From Isoalcanivorax pacificus W11-5 (lineage in GTDB: Bacteria > Pseudomonadota > Gammaproteobacteria > Pseudomonadales > Alcanivoracaceae): DNA of 64,000 nt. The stretch is taken from positions 3,860,994 to 3,924,993 of the forward strand of contig NZ_CP004387.1 of NCBI RefSeq assembly GCF_000299335.2, given 5' to 3'. Both the position numbers and the translations under genes were made by a program. Shown here piece by piece: positions 8,189 through 17,174 of this stretch (its first letter is position 1; every line of letters starts with the position of its first letter). Below the pieces are notes generated by a model that saw only the letters and a list, made by a program, of their open reading frames with translations, did no database searches and was not told the origin of the DNA.

Positions 8189-9522
8189 CAGCGCGCACCC
8201 GCCACGCGCTGACGCGCCCGGGCCAGGCTGTGCTGTTCTTCCCGCATGGCCCTGATCTGCGCCAGCACCGCCTTGCGGTAACTGTCCTTGTGCACGTAAT
8301 AGGCCATCCGCTCCAGTTTCAGGTAATCGTAGCCGCCGTCCATCACGTTGCCGGCCTCGCGCCGTTTGGTCTCTTTCAGCCGCAGGGCCGCCGGCGAACC
8401 GTTGGCCAGTTGCCGGATATACAGCGCCGCCATTTCCGCCTGCTCATTACGCCCTTCCCACCCCAGGCCGGCGGCCTCGATCATGCCCATCATGAACAGG
8501 TTGTCGTAATCCGGATGGAACACATTCAGGTAAAGCTGTGGCGCCCCGGCGCCCTGTGGCCAGTTCAGGTGCTTACGATCAATGAAGGGATAATGCAGCT
8601 TGTAGCCGGTGGCGAGCAGGATGATGTCGTACTCACCCTCGCTGCCATCGGTGAAACACACCCTGTGCCCGTCGATCCGGGCGATATCGCGCCGCGCCTG
8701 AATGTCACCGTGGCCAAGGTGATGCAGGATCAGCGAGTTCATCACCGGGTGCGATTCGTACATGCGGTAATCCGGATCCGGCAGGCCATAGCTGGAGGGC
8801 TTGCCCATCACGAGCTTGATCAGCAGGCTGTCGGCCCACTGCTTGAGCCGGCGCGGCAGTTTCAGTTTGCCGAGCGTGTCGGTGGGCCGGCCAAGCAGGA
8901 ATTTCGGCAGGAAGTAATAACCGCGGCGCACGGACAAATCCACGCTGCGCGCATGGTGTACGGCGTCCACGGCGATGTCGGCGCCGGAATTGCCGCAGCC
9001 CACCACCAGCACACGCTGGTCACGGAATACTTCCGGCGAACGGTATTCGCTGGAGTGCATCACGCGCCCGGCAAAGTCGCCCGGCAACGTGGGAATGTTC
9101 GGATGGTGCAGGGTGCCGTTGGCAATCAGTACGCCATGGAAGCGGCGTGTCCGGGTAACGCCGTCGCGTTCGGAGGTGACCAGCCAGCCAGCGCCGTCCG
9201 GTTCCACGCTCAGCACGCGGGTGTTGAATTCAAAGCGACGGTACAGATCGAAGTGGCGGGCGTAGTCACGGAAGTAGGCGCGCATTGCGTCATGACGCGG
9301 ATAGGGCGCCACGTCGTCGCGCATGGGAAACTCCGCGAACTCGGTCATGGTCTTCGAGGATATCAGGTGCGCTGTCTCGTACATGGTGCTGTGCGGGTTA
9401 TCGATATCCCACAGGCCACCCACGTCATCGTTCAGCTCGAAGCCGGTAAAGGCGATGCCCTGCTTGTCCAGGTTGCGGGCCGTGGCCAGCCCCATCGGGC
9501 CGGCGCCGATTAGCGCGTACAT
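8188..9522 (-). CDS. Flavin-containing monooxygenase
   Basis: The 444-aa protein has an FAD-binding GAGPMGLATARNL at the N-terminus, a second NADPH-binding VVGCGNSGADIAVD near residue 180, and the LLATGYKLHYPF segment typical of flavin monooxygenases. It would insert oxygen from O2 into a nucleophilic or ketone substrate using NADPH. It is the first gene of a five-gene leftward operon and is divergent from an AraC regulator across 143 bp. It lacks the full Baeyer-Villiger fingerprint seen in the second monooxygenase at 27725. Confidence 0.88.
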   Translation of the reverse strand: MYALIGAGPMGLATARNLDKQGIAFTGFELNDDVGGLWDIDNPHSTMYETAHLISSKTMTEFAEFPMRDDVAPYPRHDAMRAYFRDYARHFDLYRRFEFNTRVLSVEPDGAGWLVTSERDGVTRTRRFHGVLIANGTLHHPNIPTLPGDFAGRVMHSSEYRSPEVFRDQRVLVVGCGNSGADIAVDAVHHARSVDLSVRRGYYFLPKFLLGRPTDTLGKLKLPRRLKQWADSLLIKLVMGKPSSYGLPDPDYRMYESHPVMNSLILHHLGHGDIQARRDIARIDGHRVCFTDGSEGEYDIILLATGYKLHYPFIDRKHLNWPQGAGAPQLYLNVFHPDYDNLFMMGMIEAAGLGWEGRNEQAEMAALYIRQLANGSPAALRLKETKRREAGNVMDGGYDYLKLERMAYYVHKDSYRKAVLAQIRAMREEQHSLARARQRVAGAR

Positions 9523-9599
9523 GAGCTCTCCTTCTTGTTATGCTTGGGGTCAAAAGACCAGCCAGATGGGTCAGCATAGGTCAGCCGCCCAGAGGTGTA

Positions 9600-9641
9600 C
9601 CGGCTCATTCGGGACGCCTGCCGGTCAATTCGGGACCGGCC
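9600..9641. promoter_or_regulatory. AraC-type operator: two 21-bp direct repeats
   Basis: CCGGCTCATTCGGGACGCCTG (9600-9620) is followed without a gap by a second copy starting CCGGTCAATTCGGGAC (9621-9641). Both share CCGG and ATTCGGGAC at the same phase. A 21-bp period puts both half-sites on one helix face, as expected for an AraC-family dimer. The pair lies between the divergent monooxygenase operon and the AraC gene, 25 bp before the latter's start. Confidence 0.65.
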
Positions 9642-9665
9642 TGAAATCAGGATGACACCAAGCGC

Positions 9666-10640
9666 ATGTCTCACACCCCTACCATCACGCCCCGCTTCAG
9701 CCAGGCCATCGTGCAAGCCGCCGAACGTCTGGGCGTGGTCTTGCCGCCGGGGCTGTATGACGCGTTGCCGCGCGATGACCTGTCCGACCGTATTCCGCTG
9801 GCGGTGCAGGACCAGCTCTGGGTGACGCTGTGCCAGGCCAGCGATGACCCGCTGATCGGCCTGCGTGTGGGGCTGGATATTCAGGTGGGGCATCTGGACA
9901 GTGTCGGCCTGCTCTTGATGAGCTGCGACACACTCGGCGACGCCGTGGAAGCGCTGCTGGAATACTTCCCGATCATCAGCGAGGGCAGCGCATTTGAACC
10001 GGAACGGGTGCCCGGCGGCTTGCGCCTGCATTACCGCCCCGGCTTCGATACGCTGCTGGATATCCGCGCCGAAGCGGTATTCGGTTGCCTGGTGCATCTG
10101 TCACGCTGGACCACGGGCCAGCGCTTTACCCCTTCCCTGCTCGCCTTCGCCCACGCCCCCCGCGACAGCGAAAGCCGCTACCGGCAATTGCTCGGCGGGC
10201 CCGTGCAGTTCCGCGCTCCGAGCTACAGTATTTTTTATCGCGACAGCGATCTGGCGATGCCATTGATCCAGGCCAACGCCGCCATGCGCGAACATCTGCG
10301 CGCAGTCGCCGACGCCATGCTGGCGGCCCTGCACGAACAGGGGCTGGCGGCGGAAGTGGAACAACTGGTGCGCGCGCATCCACACTGGGGCAAGGAACGG
10401 GTGGCCGAGCAGCTCGGCATCAGTGGCCGGCATCTCAACCGCCGGCTGGCCGAGGAAGGCAGTTCCTTCAAGCTGCTGCGCGATGCCACGCTGCTGCGCA
10501 TGGCGGAGGATAAATTGCGCGGCGATCAGCGCCTGGCGGATATCGCCGAGGCCCTGGGGTTTTCCGATGAGAGTGCGTTTGCCAAGGCGTTCAAGCGATG
10601 GGCCGGCGTGACGCCGGCCCGGTTTCGCGAGCGCGCCTGA
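9666..10640 (+). CDS. AraC-family transcriptional regulator
   Basis: This 324-aa regulator has an N-terminal ligand-binding domain of the AraC-binding-like type (about residues 20-190) and a C-terminal double helix-turn-helix (about 225-322; RVAEQLGISGRHLNRRLAEEG and the closing FAKAFKRWAGVTPARFR). It is divergent from the monooxygenase/symporter operon, with direct repeats in between, so it very likely controls that operon. The ligand may be the transported organic compound. Confidence 0.88.
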   Translation: MSHTPTITPRFSQAIVQAAERLGVVLPPGLYDALPRDDLSDRIPLAVQDQLWVTLCQASDDPLIGLRVGLDIQVGHLDSVGLLLMSCDTLGDAVEALLEYFPIISEGSAFEPERVPGGLRLHYRPGFDTLLDIRAEAVFGCLVHLSRWTTGQRFTPSLLAFAHAPRDSESRYRQLLGGPVQFRAPSYSIFYRDSDLAMPLIQANAAMREHLRAVADAMLAALHEQGLAAEVEQLVRAHPHWGKERVAEQLGISGRHLNRRLAEEGSSFKLLRDATLLRMAEDKLRGDQRLADIAEALGFSDESAFAKAFKRWAGVTPARFRERA

Positions 10641-11909
10641 TCAGGCCTGTTCCAGCGCCTGGGTAATGTCCGCCAGAATGTCGTCCACGTGCTCGATACC
10701 GATCGACAGCCGCACCATGTCGGCACTGACGCCGGCGGTTTTCAGCTCAGCCTCGCTCAACTGACGGTGCGTGGTGGTAGCCGGGTGGCACGCCAGGGTT
10801 TTTGCGTCACCGATATTCACCAGCCGTTTCACCATCTGCAGCGCGTCGATGAAGCGGCCGCCCGCATCGCGCCCACCCTTGATGCCGAAGCTCAGGATCG
10901 ACGCGGGAGAGCCCTGCGTATACCGCTGCGCCAGTGCATGGTAGGGGTCGTCTTTGAGGCCGGCGTATTTCACCCACGCGACTTTGTCGTGGCCTTTCAG
11001 ATACTCCGCCACGGCCTGGGCGTTCTCGCAGTGCCGCTCCATCCGCAGCGGCAGTGTTTCAATGCCCTGCAGGATCAGGAAGGCGTTGAACGGCGACAGC
11101 GCCGCACCCATGTTGCGCAGCGGCACCACACGCGCCCGACCGATAAAGGCCGCCTCGCCCAGTGCTTCGGTATAGACCACACCGTGGTAGGACGGGTCCG
11201 GCTCGTTGAATTGCGGGAAACGCGGGTTGTCTTTCCAGGGAAACTTGCCGGAATCGACGATGATGCCCGCCACGGTGGTGCCATGGCCGCCCATGTATTT
11301 GGTCAGCGAGTGGACGACGATATCGGCACCGAAATCGAACGGCCGGCACAGCACCGGCGTGGCCACGGTATTGTCCACGATCAGTGGCACCCCCGCCTCG
11401 TGGGCCACGTTTGCCAGCGCGGCCAGGTCGACAATATTGCCGGCCGGATTGCCGATGGATTCGCAGAACACGGCACGGGTGCGATCGTCGATCAGCGCCG
11501 CCAGGGCCGCCGGGTCATCACCGCTGGCCATGCGCACCTCGATACCCAGCGTCGGCAGCGTGTGCGCAAACAGGTTATAGGTGCCGCCGTAGAGCTGGCT
11601 GACAGAGATGATATTGTCACCGACGCGCGCCAGCGTCTGGATGGCCGCCGTGATGGCCGCCATGCCCGACGCCATTGCCAGAGCGCCAACGCCCCCTTCC
11701 AGTTCTGCCACGCGCTGCTCAAGCACGGCATTGGTGGGGTTCATGATGCGGCTGTAGATGTTGCCCGGCACTTTCAGATCGAACAGGTCAGCGCCGTGCT
11801 GTGTGTTGTCGAAGTAGTAGCTGGTGGTCTGGTAGATCGGCACCGCGACGGCATGGGTTTCCGGGTCGCCGGCAAAGCCGCCATGGATGGCGACGGTTTC
11901 TGGTTTCAT
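10641..11909 (-). CDS. metY: O-acetylhomoserine aminocarboxypropyltransferase (sulfhydrylase)
   Basis: This 422-aa PLP enzyme of the Cys/Met metabolism family makes homocysteine from O-acetylhomoserine and sulfide. The PLP lysine is in HSLTKYMGGHG. The start at 11909 (MKPETVAIHGGF) is the conserved N-terminus and follows a purine-rich GGAGAAG; the frame stays open to 12020, but the extra residues are not family-like. It is convergent with the AraC gene, whose stop it abuts. Methionine gamma-lyase is a less likely alternative because the N-terminal motif is MetY-like. Confidence 0.88.
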   Translation of the reverse strand: MKPETVAIHGGFAGDPETHAVAVPIYQTTSYYFDNTQHGADLFDLKVPGNIYSRIMNPTNAVLEQRVAELEGGVGALAMASGMAAITAAIQTLARVGDNIISVSQLYGGTYNLFAHTLPTLGIEVRMASGDDPAALAALIDDRTRAVFCESIGNPAGNIVDLAALANVAHEAGVPLIVDNTVATPVLCRPFDFGADIVVHSLTKYMGGHGTTVAGIIVDSGKFPWKDNPRFPQFNEPDPSYHGVVYTEALGEAAFIGRARVVPLRNMGAALSPFNAFLILQGIETLPLRMERHCENAQAVAEYLKGHDKVAWVKYAGLKDDPYHALAQRYTQGSPASILSFGIKGGRDAGGRFIDALQMVKRLVNIGDAKTLACHPATTTHRQLSEAELKTAGVSADMVRLSIGIEHVDDILADITQALEQA

Positions 11910-12006
11910 GTTTTTTCTTCTCCCGGTCTGTGACATTTCAACAGTTACAAAACCGGGACTATAGCGAAGGTAGGCCACCTCTGGCCAAGACCCAATCGTG
12001 CTCAGC

Positions 12007-12786
12007 TCATGCCGAAGCACAATCCAGTATGGAAAAACCGCCGGACATGTAATGCGACGGCAGGGCGTCGAACATCTCGCGGGTGGTGCGCACCAGATGC
12101 GGCTGATCGTAGAAACCGCTGGCGGCGGCCAGCGCCGACACCGTCATGCCTTCGCGCCAGTGTCGGAACAGTTGCTGGGTTTTCAGGTGTAACAGGAAGC
12201 GACGCAGGGTCACGCCGGTCTGCTCGCGGAACAGGTGCGTCAGGCGGGAGGCGGAGAGGTCGATCTCGGCGGCCAGCGCGGCCACGTCGAGTTTGTCAGG
12301 CAGTTGTTCGCGCAGCAGCGTGGCGATATGCAACAGACGCGCATCCAGTGGCGGCGCCGGACAGGCCAGCCGTGCCAGCAGGCGGGCACGCAAGGTGCCG
12401 GCCATCGACACGGACGGCGCCCCCAGCAACGCCTGGGCATCGGCGAGCCATCCGGGATCAAACGGCAGATCGACACTGTCCTGCGGGATGCCCTGTGCGC
12501 CGGACAGATGCCCGGCCAGCTCACGCCAGGCGGGTGTCACCGGATCAAAATGGGCAATCAGGACCAGGCCGTCGCCGGGATCGAGCGCTTGCGGCACATC
12601 GGGTGCCACCAGCGCCAGCCGGGTACTGCGCCAGGCACCCTGCACTTCCAGTTGCAAGGGCGCCTCCAGGCCACACAGTAGCGAGGCCGCCACATGCCGG
12701 TGGGTCCGGTTGGCGCCCTGATGGCCGATAAACAGCCAGTCATGCTGCCACAGACACAGAATGCCCCGCTGGGCAGCGGCCCTCAC
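12007..12786 (-). CDS. AraC-family transcriptional regulator
   Basis: This 259-aa regulator has an N-terminal cupin-like sensing part and a C-terminal AraC HTH (about residues 170-255; LDVAALAAEIDLSASRLTHLF, then LAAASGFYDQPHLVRTTREMF). It starts with GTG directly after the stop of the Mpo1-like gene, so the two appear to be one transcription unit. The last helix-turn-helix ends FDALPSHY rather than the usual ...TPSQYR. Target genes are unknown. Confidence 0.82.
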   Translation of the reverse strand: MRAAAQRGILCLWQHDWLFIGHQGANRTHRHVAASLLCGLEAPLQLEVQGAWRSTRLALVAPDVPQALDPGDGLVLIAHFDPVTPAWRELAGHLSGAQGIPQDSVDLPFDPGWLADAQALLGAPSVSMAGTLRARLLARLACPAPPLDARLLHIATLLREQLPDKLDVAALAAEIDLSASRLTHLFREQTGVTLRRFLLHLKTQQLFRHWREGMTVSALAAASGFYDQPHLVRTTREMFDALPSHYMSGGFSILDCASA

Positions 12787-13287
12787 TCAGCGGTGCGGGT
12801 GAGTCGCGTGCGGGACCGGCAGACCAAGGCGGGCGCCGACTTCAACACTGACGAAAATCGGGCCAATCAGCAAGAACACCAGGTCTTCAATAAACGACGG
12901 CTTCTTGCCTTCCACCTTGTGCCCCCAGACCTGCACGGCCCAGGCCACCAGCCAGACCACCAGCGAGATCCAGAACAGCGACCAGCCGGCGCTCTGGATG
13001 GCCATGATGCCGGCCACCGAGGCAGCAAACCAGGCCACCATCAGCAGGAACACACCGAAGGACAGGCGCAGGTAAACCACCGCCGAAATCACGCCCAGCA
13101 GCGTACCGCCGTTGACCCAGTAGGCCACGTCCGGCGACAGGCCCAGCCAGCGGCCGATCGGGACCAGCCAGAGCAGGCCCAGGGTGGAGAAGAAGATCGC
13201 GGGCACGCAAATGATGTGCACCCACTGGTTAACCGGGTTTTGATGGCTCTCGCCGTAGTCGGCCAGAAACTGATGTAAGTTGCGCAT
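12787..13287 (-). CDS. Mpo1-like 2-hydroxy fatty acid dioxygenase family protein
   Basis: The 166-aa membrane protein has four hydrophobic helices and an N-terminal YGESHQNPVNQWVHIICVP segment. This carries the histidines and the Asn-Pro conserved in the Mpo1/YGL010w (DUF962) family. Yeast Mpo1 is an Fe(II)-dependent dioxygenase that shortens 2-hydroxy fatty acids by one carbon. A role in lipid turnover would suit a hydrocarbon-degrading host, but the bacterial substrate is not known. Confidence 0.8.
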   Translation of the reverse strand: MRNLHQFLADYGESHQNPVNQWVHIICVPAIFFSTLGLLWLVPIGRWLGLSPDVAYWVNGGTLLGVISAVVYLRLSFGVFLLMVAWFAASVAGIMAIQSAGWSLFWISLVVWLVAWAVQVWGHKVEGKKPSFIEDLVFLLIGPIFVSVEVGARLGLPVPHATHPHR

Positions 13288-13390
13288 GGGTCACTCCCTG
13301 TCTCACGGGTTGTTATTCGAGGTCTGAGGCGATGTTAGGCAACCGCACCGGGCAGCGGCTTGTATGAATCCGCTGCCGCCCACCGTCATC

Positions 13391-14077
13391 CTATTCCGGA
13401 ATCTTCATCTCCTTGCGCCATTCCCGCAATAAGGCACTGCGCCGGCGCGGGTAATGCCCCTCGCCCATATCCAGCCGGTTGAGACGGTCGAGCCGGAAGT
13501 GCCGGAAGGCACCGCGCAATTCACACCAGGCCACCAGCATGCGGGTGCGCTCGAAGAACGCCAGCATGACAGGCCAGACCGTGCGCTGGCTGATTTCACC
13601 GTCAGCGCGCGTGTAGTCAATAGTGACCACCAACTCACGCCGGATCGCCTCGCGTACCTGACGCAGGAAGGCGGTGCCGGTATCCTCGTTACATGCCGAC
13701 CAGGCCACCAGCCCGATACCGGCAATGCGCTCCCGCAGGTCGCGCGGCGAGGACGTCGCCACCTTGGCCAGCACATTGTTGGCAGCCCGCACGAGCTCTT
13801 CGTCGCCCTGCTCCGCCACCCAGCGGGCGCCCAGCACCAGCGCCTCCAGCTCGATATCGTCGAACATCAGCGGCGGCAGGAAGAAGCCGGCCCGCAGTTG
13901 ATAGCCCATGCCGGCTTCGCCGTCGATGCTGGCACCCAGGGCGATCAGGCTCTGGATGTCGCGGTAGATGGTGCGCACCGACACGGACAATTGCTCAGCC
14001 AGCCTCGCCGCCGTCACCGGGCGGCGATGCTGGCGCAGGCAGTCCATCAGGCGGAACAGACGTTCTGTGCGGTCCAT
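13391..14077 (-). CDS. WYL-domain HTH transcriptional regulator
   Basis: This 228-aa protein has an N-terminal winged HTH of the HTH_11 type (RPVTAARLAEQLSVSVRTIYRDI, residues 18-40) and a C-terminal WYL-type sensing domain (about 135-215; ARMLVAWCELRGAFRHFRLDRL-like region). It belongs to the YafY group. Its start overlaps the stop of the glutathione S-transferase gene (TGATG), which suggests translational coupling and local regulation of that gene. Confidence 0.88.
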   Translation of the reverse strand: MDRTERLFRLMDCLRQHRRPVTAARLAEQLSVSVRTIYRDIQSLIALGASIDGEAGMGYQLRAGFFLPPLMFDDIELEALVLGARWVAEQGDEELVRAANNVLAKVATSSPRDLRERIAGIGLVAWSACNEDTGTAFLRQVREAIRRELVVTIDYTRADGEISQRTVWPVMLAFFERTRMLVAWCELRGAFRHFRLDRLNRLDMGEGHYPRRRSALLREWRKEMKIPE

Positions 14078-14676
14078 CAGTTGGCCAGTTGCTGGTCGCG
14101 GGCCATCGCACGCTGGAACGTGGGCCGGGCCGTTACACGCGCCAGATAATCACGAAATGCGGGCTTGTCCGGCAGCAGGTTGAACAGTTGCAACCCCCAC
14201 AACACCGCACAGCCAAGCTGGGTGTCCAGCGCCGTGAAGGTGTCACCCAGCGCATAGGGGCCGCGCTCCAGCCGGCGCTCCAGATGCAGCGCCATGTCCT
14301 CGAAACGGCCGAAGGACAGCCCGGAAGGGTCCGCGTCCCAGCCCTGGGCCCGGACAGCGATGCAAGGGTCCACCACCGCATCGCAGTACACCAGCCCACT
14401 GAGGAAGGCGGCGCGCTGTGCATCACCGATCGGCGGCGCAAGGCCGGCTTTGGGGAATTTTTCGCACAGATAAAGGCAAATAGCGGCACGTTCGGTCACG
14501 ATCGTGTCGCCATCCTGCAAGGCAGGCACCTTCTTGTGAGGGTGGATGCGCCGGTATTCCTCCGCCACATTGCCCCGGATATCCACATGATGGACGTCGA
14601 ATGGCACGGCCAGTTCTTCGAGCAGCCACAGAATCCCGGTGGACCGGGACCTTGGCGCATGATGCAGCATCAGCAT
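14077..14676 (-). CDS. Glutathione S-transferase family protein
   Basis: This 199-aa protein has the thioredoxin-like N-terminal domain (SRSTGILWLLEELAVPF with the catalytic Ser/Arg region, and KVPALQDGDTIVTERAAI with the cis-Pro and glutathione-binding Glu-Arg pair). A helical C-terminal domain follows. The start follows AAGGAG. It would conjugate or reduce electrophiles with glutathione. It is co-transcribed with the downstream WYL regulator. Confidence 0.88.
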   Translation of the reverse strand: MLMLHHAPRSRSTGILWLLEELAVPFDVHHVDIRGNVAEEYRRIHPHKKVPALQDGDTIVTERAAICLYLCEKFPKAGLAPPIGDAQRAAFLSGLVYCDAVVDPCIAVRAQGWDADPSGLSFGRFEDMALHLERRLERGPYALGDTFTALDTQLGCAVLWGLQLFNLLPDKPAFRDYLARVTARPTFQRAMARDQQLAN

Positions 14677-14761
14677 GATGGACTCCTTGGATATCGGGGC
14701 AGGAGCCCATGTTATAGCGGCGACTACTGACAGAATATGGCAGCAACCTTCACGCTGGCGC

Positions 14762-15628
14762 TCAGCTCAGGGGCGGCTCGGGCCAGAATGTGAACTGGTC
14801 CGGCACACTCTCGGACACTTTTGCCGTGAACACCGGATCGCGTTTTTCCAGAAACGCCTGGAAACCATCCCGGCCATCCAGTCGCTCACTGGTGAGGTAC
14901 ATCAGCCTGGAGTCCACGCAGTGGGCCTGCATCGGGTGCTCGAAGGAGGGATTGCGCCAGAGCATCTGCCGCGCCAGCGCCAGCGACACCGGCGAGGTCT
15001 TGTGCATCAGCTTGCGGGCCAGAACGTAGGCAGCTTCCAGCACGTCGTCCTTCGGTGCCAGGCTGCGGAACAGGCCTTTTTCCAGCCCCTCTTCAGCGCT
15101 GAATATTTCACCGGAAAGCACCCACTCCATGGCCGCCTGCATGCCCACCAGACGCGGCAGAAACCAGCTTGAGCACGCCTCGGGCACGATGCCGCGCTGG
15201 CTGAATACGAAGCCGATCTTGGCGCCCTCGGCGGCGATGCGGAAATCCATCGGCAGCGTCATGGTGATACCCACCCCAACGGCTGCGCCGTTGATGGCCG
15301 CGATCAGGGGCTTTTTCGAGCGGTACAACGCCAGCGACAGTTCACCACCGGAATCGCGGATCTCCTCGATATTGAGGTTCTCGCCCTGGGGGATGTCATA
15401 GCCGAAAATGTTGCCTTCTTCGCGCTCCAGCTCCATGCCGGCACAGAACACACGACCTGCGCCGGTCACCACGATCACGCCGATATCGTCGTCTTCGTTG
15501 GCGCGCGCCAGGGCATGCAGCATTTCGTCGCGCATGCGCAGCGTCCAGGCATTCAGGCGATCGGGGCGGTTCAGGGTGAGGGTCAGAATGCGGTCACTGA
15601 CCTCATAGCGGATGTCCTGGTAATCCAT
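14762..15628 (-). CDS. Enoyl-CoA hydratase/isomerase (crotonase) family protein
   Basis: I place the start at 15628 (MDYQDIRYEVSDRI), giving 288 aa; the frame is open a further 12 codons. Crotonase features are the LNRPDRLNAWT segment, GAGRVFCAGMELE that forms the oxyanion hole, and INGAAVGVGITMTLPMD. It probably acts in fatty-acid or acyl-CoA degradation. The second oxyanion region and the C-terminal part look complete. It is a single gene, not inside a beta-oxidation operon. Confidence 0.87.
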   Translation of the reverse strand: MDYQDIRYEVSDRILTLTLNRPDRLNAWTLRMRDEMLHALARANEDDDIGVIVVTGAGRVFCAGMELEREEGNIFGYDIPQGENLNIEEIRDSGGELSLALYRSKKPLIAAINGAAVGVGITMTLPMDFRIAAEGAKIGFVFSQRGIVPEACSSWFLPRLVGMQAAMEWVLSGEIFSAEEGLEKGLFRSLAPKDDVLEAAYVLARKLMHKTSPVSLALARQMLWRNPSFEHPMQAHCVDSRLMYLTSERLDGRDGFQAFLEKRDPVFTAKVSESVPDQFTFWPEPPLS

Positions 15629-15741
15629 GGTCGTCCTCAGCGTGTGTGGCAAAGCACTGACCATAACAGGGCCGCATCAGACACCCCATGACCGGAATTA
15701 CCGGGGCCGGGCTGCCATCAGGCAAACCCGGCCCGTGCAGA

Positions 15742-16149
15742 TCAATCGCAGTGGTGACGGTTGTTCTTCAGGGCGGTGAGCACCTGGCTGCGCAGCAGCA
15801 ACCCCACCAGGCGGCGGTGTTCATCCACCACCGGGTAGACCTTCGGTTTCTGCTTGAGCATCTGCTCCGCGATATCCACCACCGAATGATCCTCAGAGAC
15901 CATCAGCGGCTCCGGGTGCATCACGTCTTCGACCTTGGGCGCACCTTCACAGTGATAGCTGGACACCAGCAGACTGCGCAGGCAGTCCTGCTCGGACACG
16001 AATCCGACCACGCGCCGCTCTGCATCCACCACCGGCAGGCCGGTCATCCTGTGTCGCAGCAGTGTATCCACCACGATCGTGAGTTCCGTCCCCAGCGGGA
16101 TCGACGGTGAATGTCGCGCCATCACCTCCCGCACTACCAGACCAGACAT
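15742..16149 (-). CDS. CBS-domain pair protein
   Basis: The start at 16149 follows a strong AAGGAGGGG Shine-Dalgarno and gives a 135-aa protein made almost entirely of two CBS repeats (VREVMARHSPSIPLGTEL..., then VEDVMHPEPLMVSEDHSVV...). Such stand-alone pairs bind adenine nucleotides and act as energy or redox sensors. A longer frame to 16269 is open but has no ribosome site. There is no linked channel or enzyme domain, so the partner is unknown. Confidence 0.85.
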   Translation of the reverse strand: MSGLVVREVMARHSPSIPLGTELTIVVDTLLRHRMTGLPVVDAERRVVGFVSEQDCLRSLLVSSYHCEGAPKVEDVMHPEPLMVSEDHSVVDIAEQMLKQKPKVYPVVDEHRRLVGLLLRSQVLTALKNNRHHCD

Positions 16150-16247
16150 AGCCCCTCCTTGCCGGCTGCTCCGTTGAGCCGCCAAAACACTCGTGCCCTG
16201 CATGACGTGCCTCCATCCTTCCGTTATGTGCTCACCGATGGCGGCGT

Positions 16248-16988
16248 TCAGGCGCCGCGTGTCAGCCATTCAGCCAGATCGTCGGCACCACCGATGCGCT
16301 GCCCTTCAATATACACCTGTGGCGTGGTGCCTGCGCCAGTCACCGCCGCCAGCGTGCTGTAGCTCAGCCCGTTGCCACCCAGGCTGATTTCCTCGAAGCG
16401 GTAGCCAGCCTCCCCCAACAGTTTTTTCGCCCGTGAACAATGCGGGCAGCCAGGTTTGGTGAACAGCGTGACGCGCTTGGGCAACTGCGCGGCATTGTTG
16501 ATGTATTTAAGCATGGTGTCGGCGTCGGAGACTTTGAACGGGTCGCCCGGCTCTTCCGGTTCGATGAACATTTTTTCGATCACGCCATCACGCACCAGCA
16601 TGGCGTAGCGCCAGCTGCGCGCCCCGAAGCCCAGCTCGTCCTTGTTCACCAGCATGCCCATGCCGGCGGCGAATTCCCCGTTGCCATCGGGAATAAAACG
16701 GATGTTCTCCGCCTGCTGGTTCTCGGCCCAGGCGTTCATCACAAACGCATCGTTCACCGACAGGCAAATGATGTCGTCGATGCCGTTGGCGCGGAATACC
16801 GGCGCCAACTCGTTGTAACGCGGCAGGTGCGTCGATGAGCAGGTCGGCGTGAACGCGCCGGGCAGCGCAAACACCACGACACTGCGACCCTTGAACAGGT
16901 CTTCGGTGGTGACATTGATCCAGTCGTTACCCTGACGGGTGCGGAAGGTAACCTCCGGGACCCGTTTTCCTTCGCGGCTGTTCAGCAT
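16248..16988 (-). CDS. Peroxiredoxin-glutaredoxin hybrid
   Basis: This 246-aa fusion has a Prx5-type peroxiredoxin (residues 1-165; peroxidatic C50 in PGAFTPTC) and a C-terminal glutaredoxin (172-246; CPHC at 181-184, then TTPQVYIEGQRIGG). It reduces hydroperoxides directly with glutathione. It is the first of a run of oxidative-stress genes (Dps, catalase, Tpx). The 110-bp upstream region is relatively AT-rich and holds a weak OxyR-like array around 17076-17090 (TTAT-N7-ATAG). Confidence 0.93.
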   Translation of the reverse strand: MLNSREGKRVPEVTFRTRQGNDWINVTTEDLFKGRSVVVFALPGAFTPTCSSTHLPRYNELAPVFRANGIDDIICLSVNDAFVMNAWAENQQAENIRFIPDGNGEFAAGMGMLVNKDELGFGARSWRYAMLVRDGVIEKMFIEPEEPGDPFKVSDADTMLKYINNAAQLPKRVTLFTKPGCPHCSRAKKLLGEAGYRFEEISLGGNGLSYSTLAAVTGAGTTPQVYIEGQRIGGADDLAEWLTRGA

Positions 16989-17126
16989 GATATTCGGCTT
17001 CCTTTTTTGCGGTCAGGTATGTGCAAAGAGCGCTCAGGTTAGCCCGCACAACGCCATTGATTAAACTGTTTACCGTTATCAAAACCATAGCCATTGATGA
17101 TCAATGCCACCCGGCGGCAACGGCAT

Positions 17127-17153
17127 AAAAAACCCGCCACTGGGGGCGGGTTT
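17127..17153 (-). terminator. Rho-independent terminator of dps
   Basis: AAACCCGCC (17130-17138) pairs with GGCGGGTTT (17145-17153). On the minus strand the stem is followed by a run of T, so it ends transcription of the dps gene 22 bp after its stop. Confidence 0.85.
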
Positions 17154-17174
17154 GATGACATGCATGGCCCGGCA

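Noticed and set aside
8176-9513. 445-codon plus-strand open frame
   Set aside because: It is exactly antisense to the flavin monooxygenase, which has clear FAD and NADPH motifs.
10689-11933. 414-codon plus-strand frame
   Set aside because: It is antisense to metY and has low-complexity His/Arg/Gln composition.
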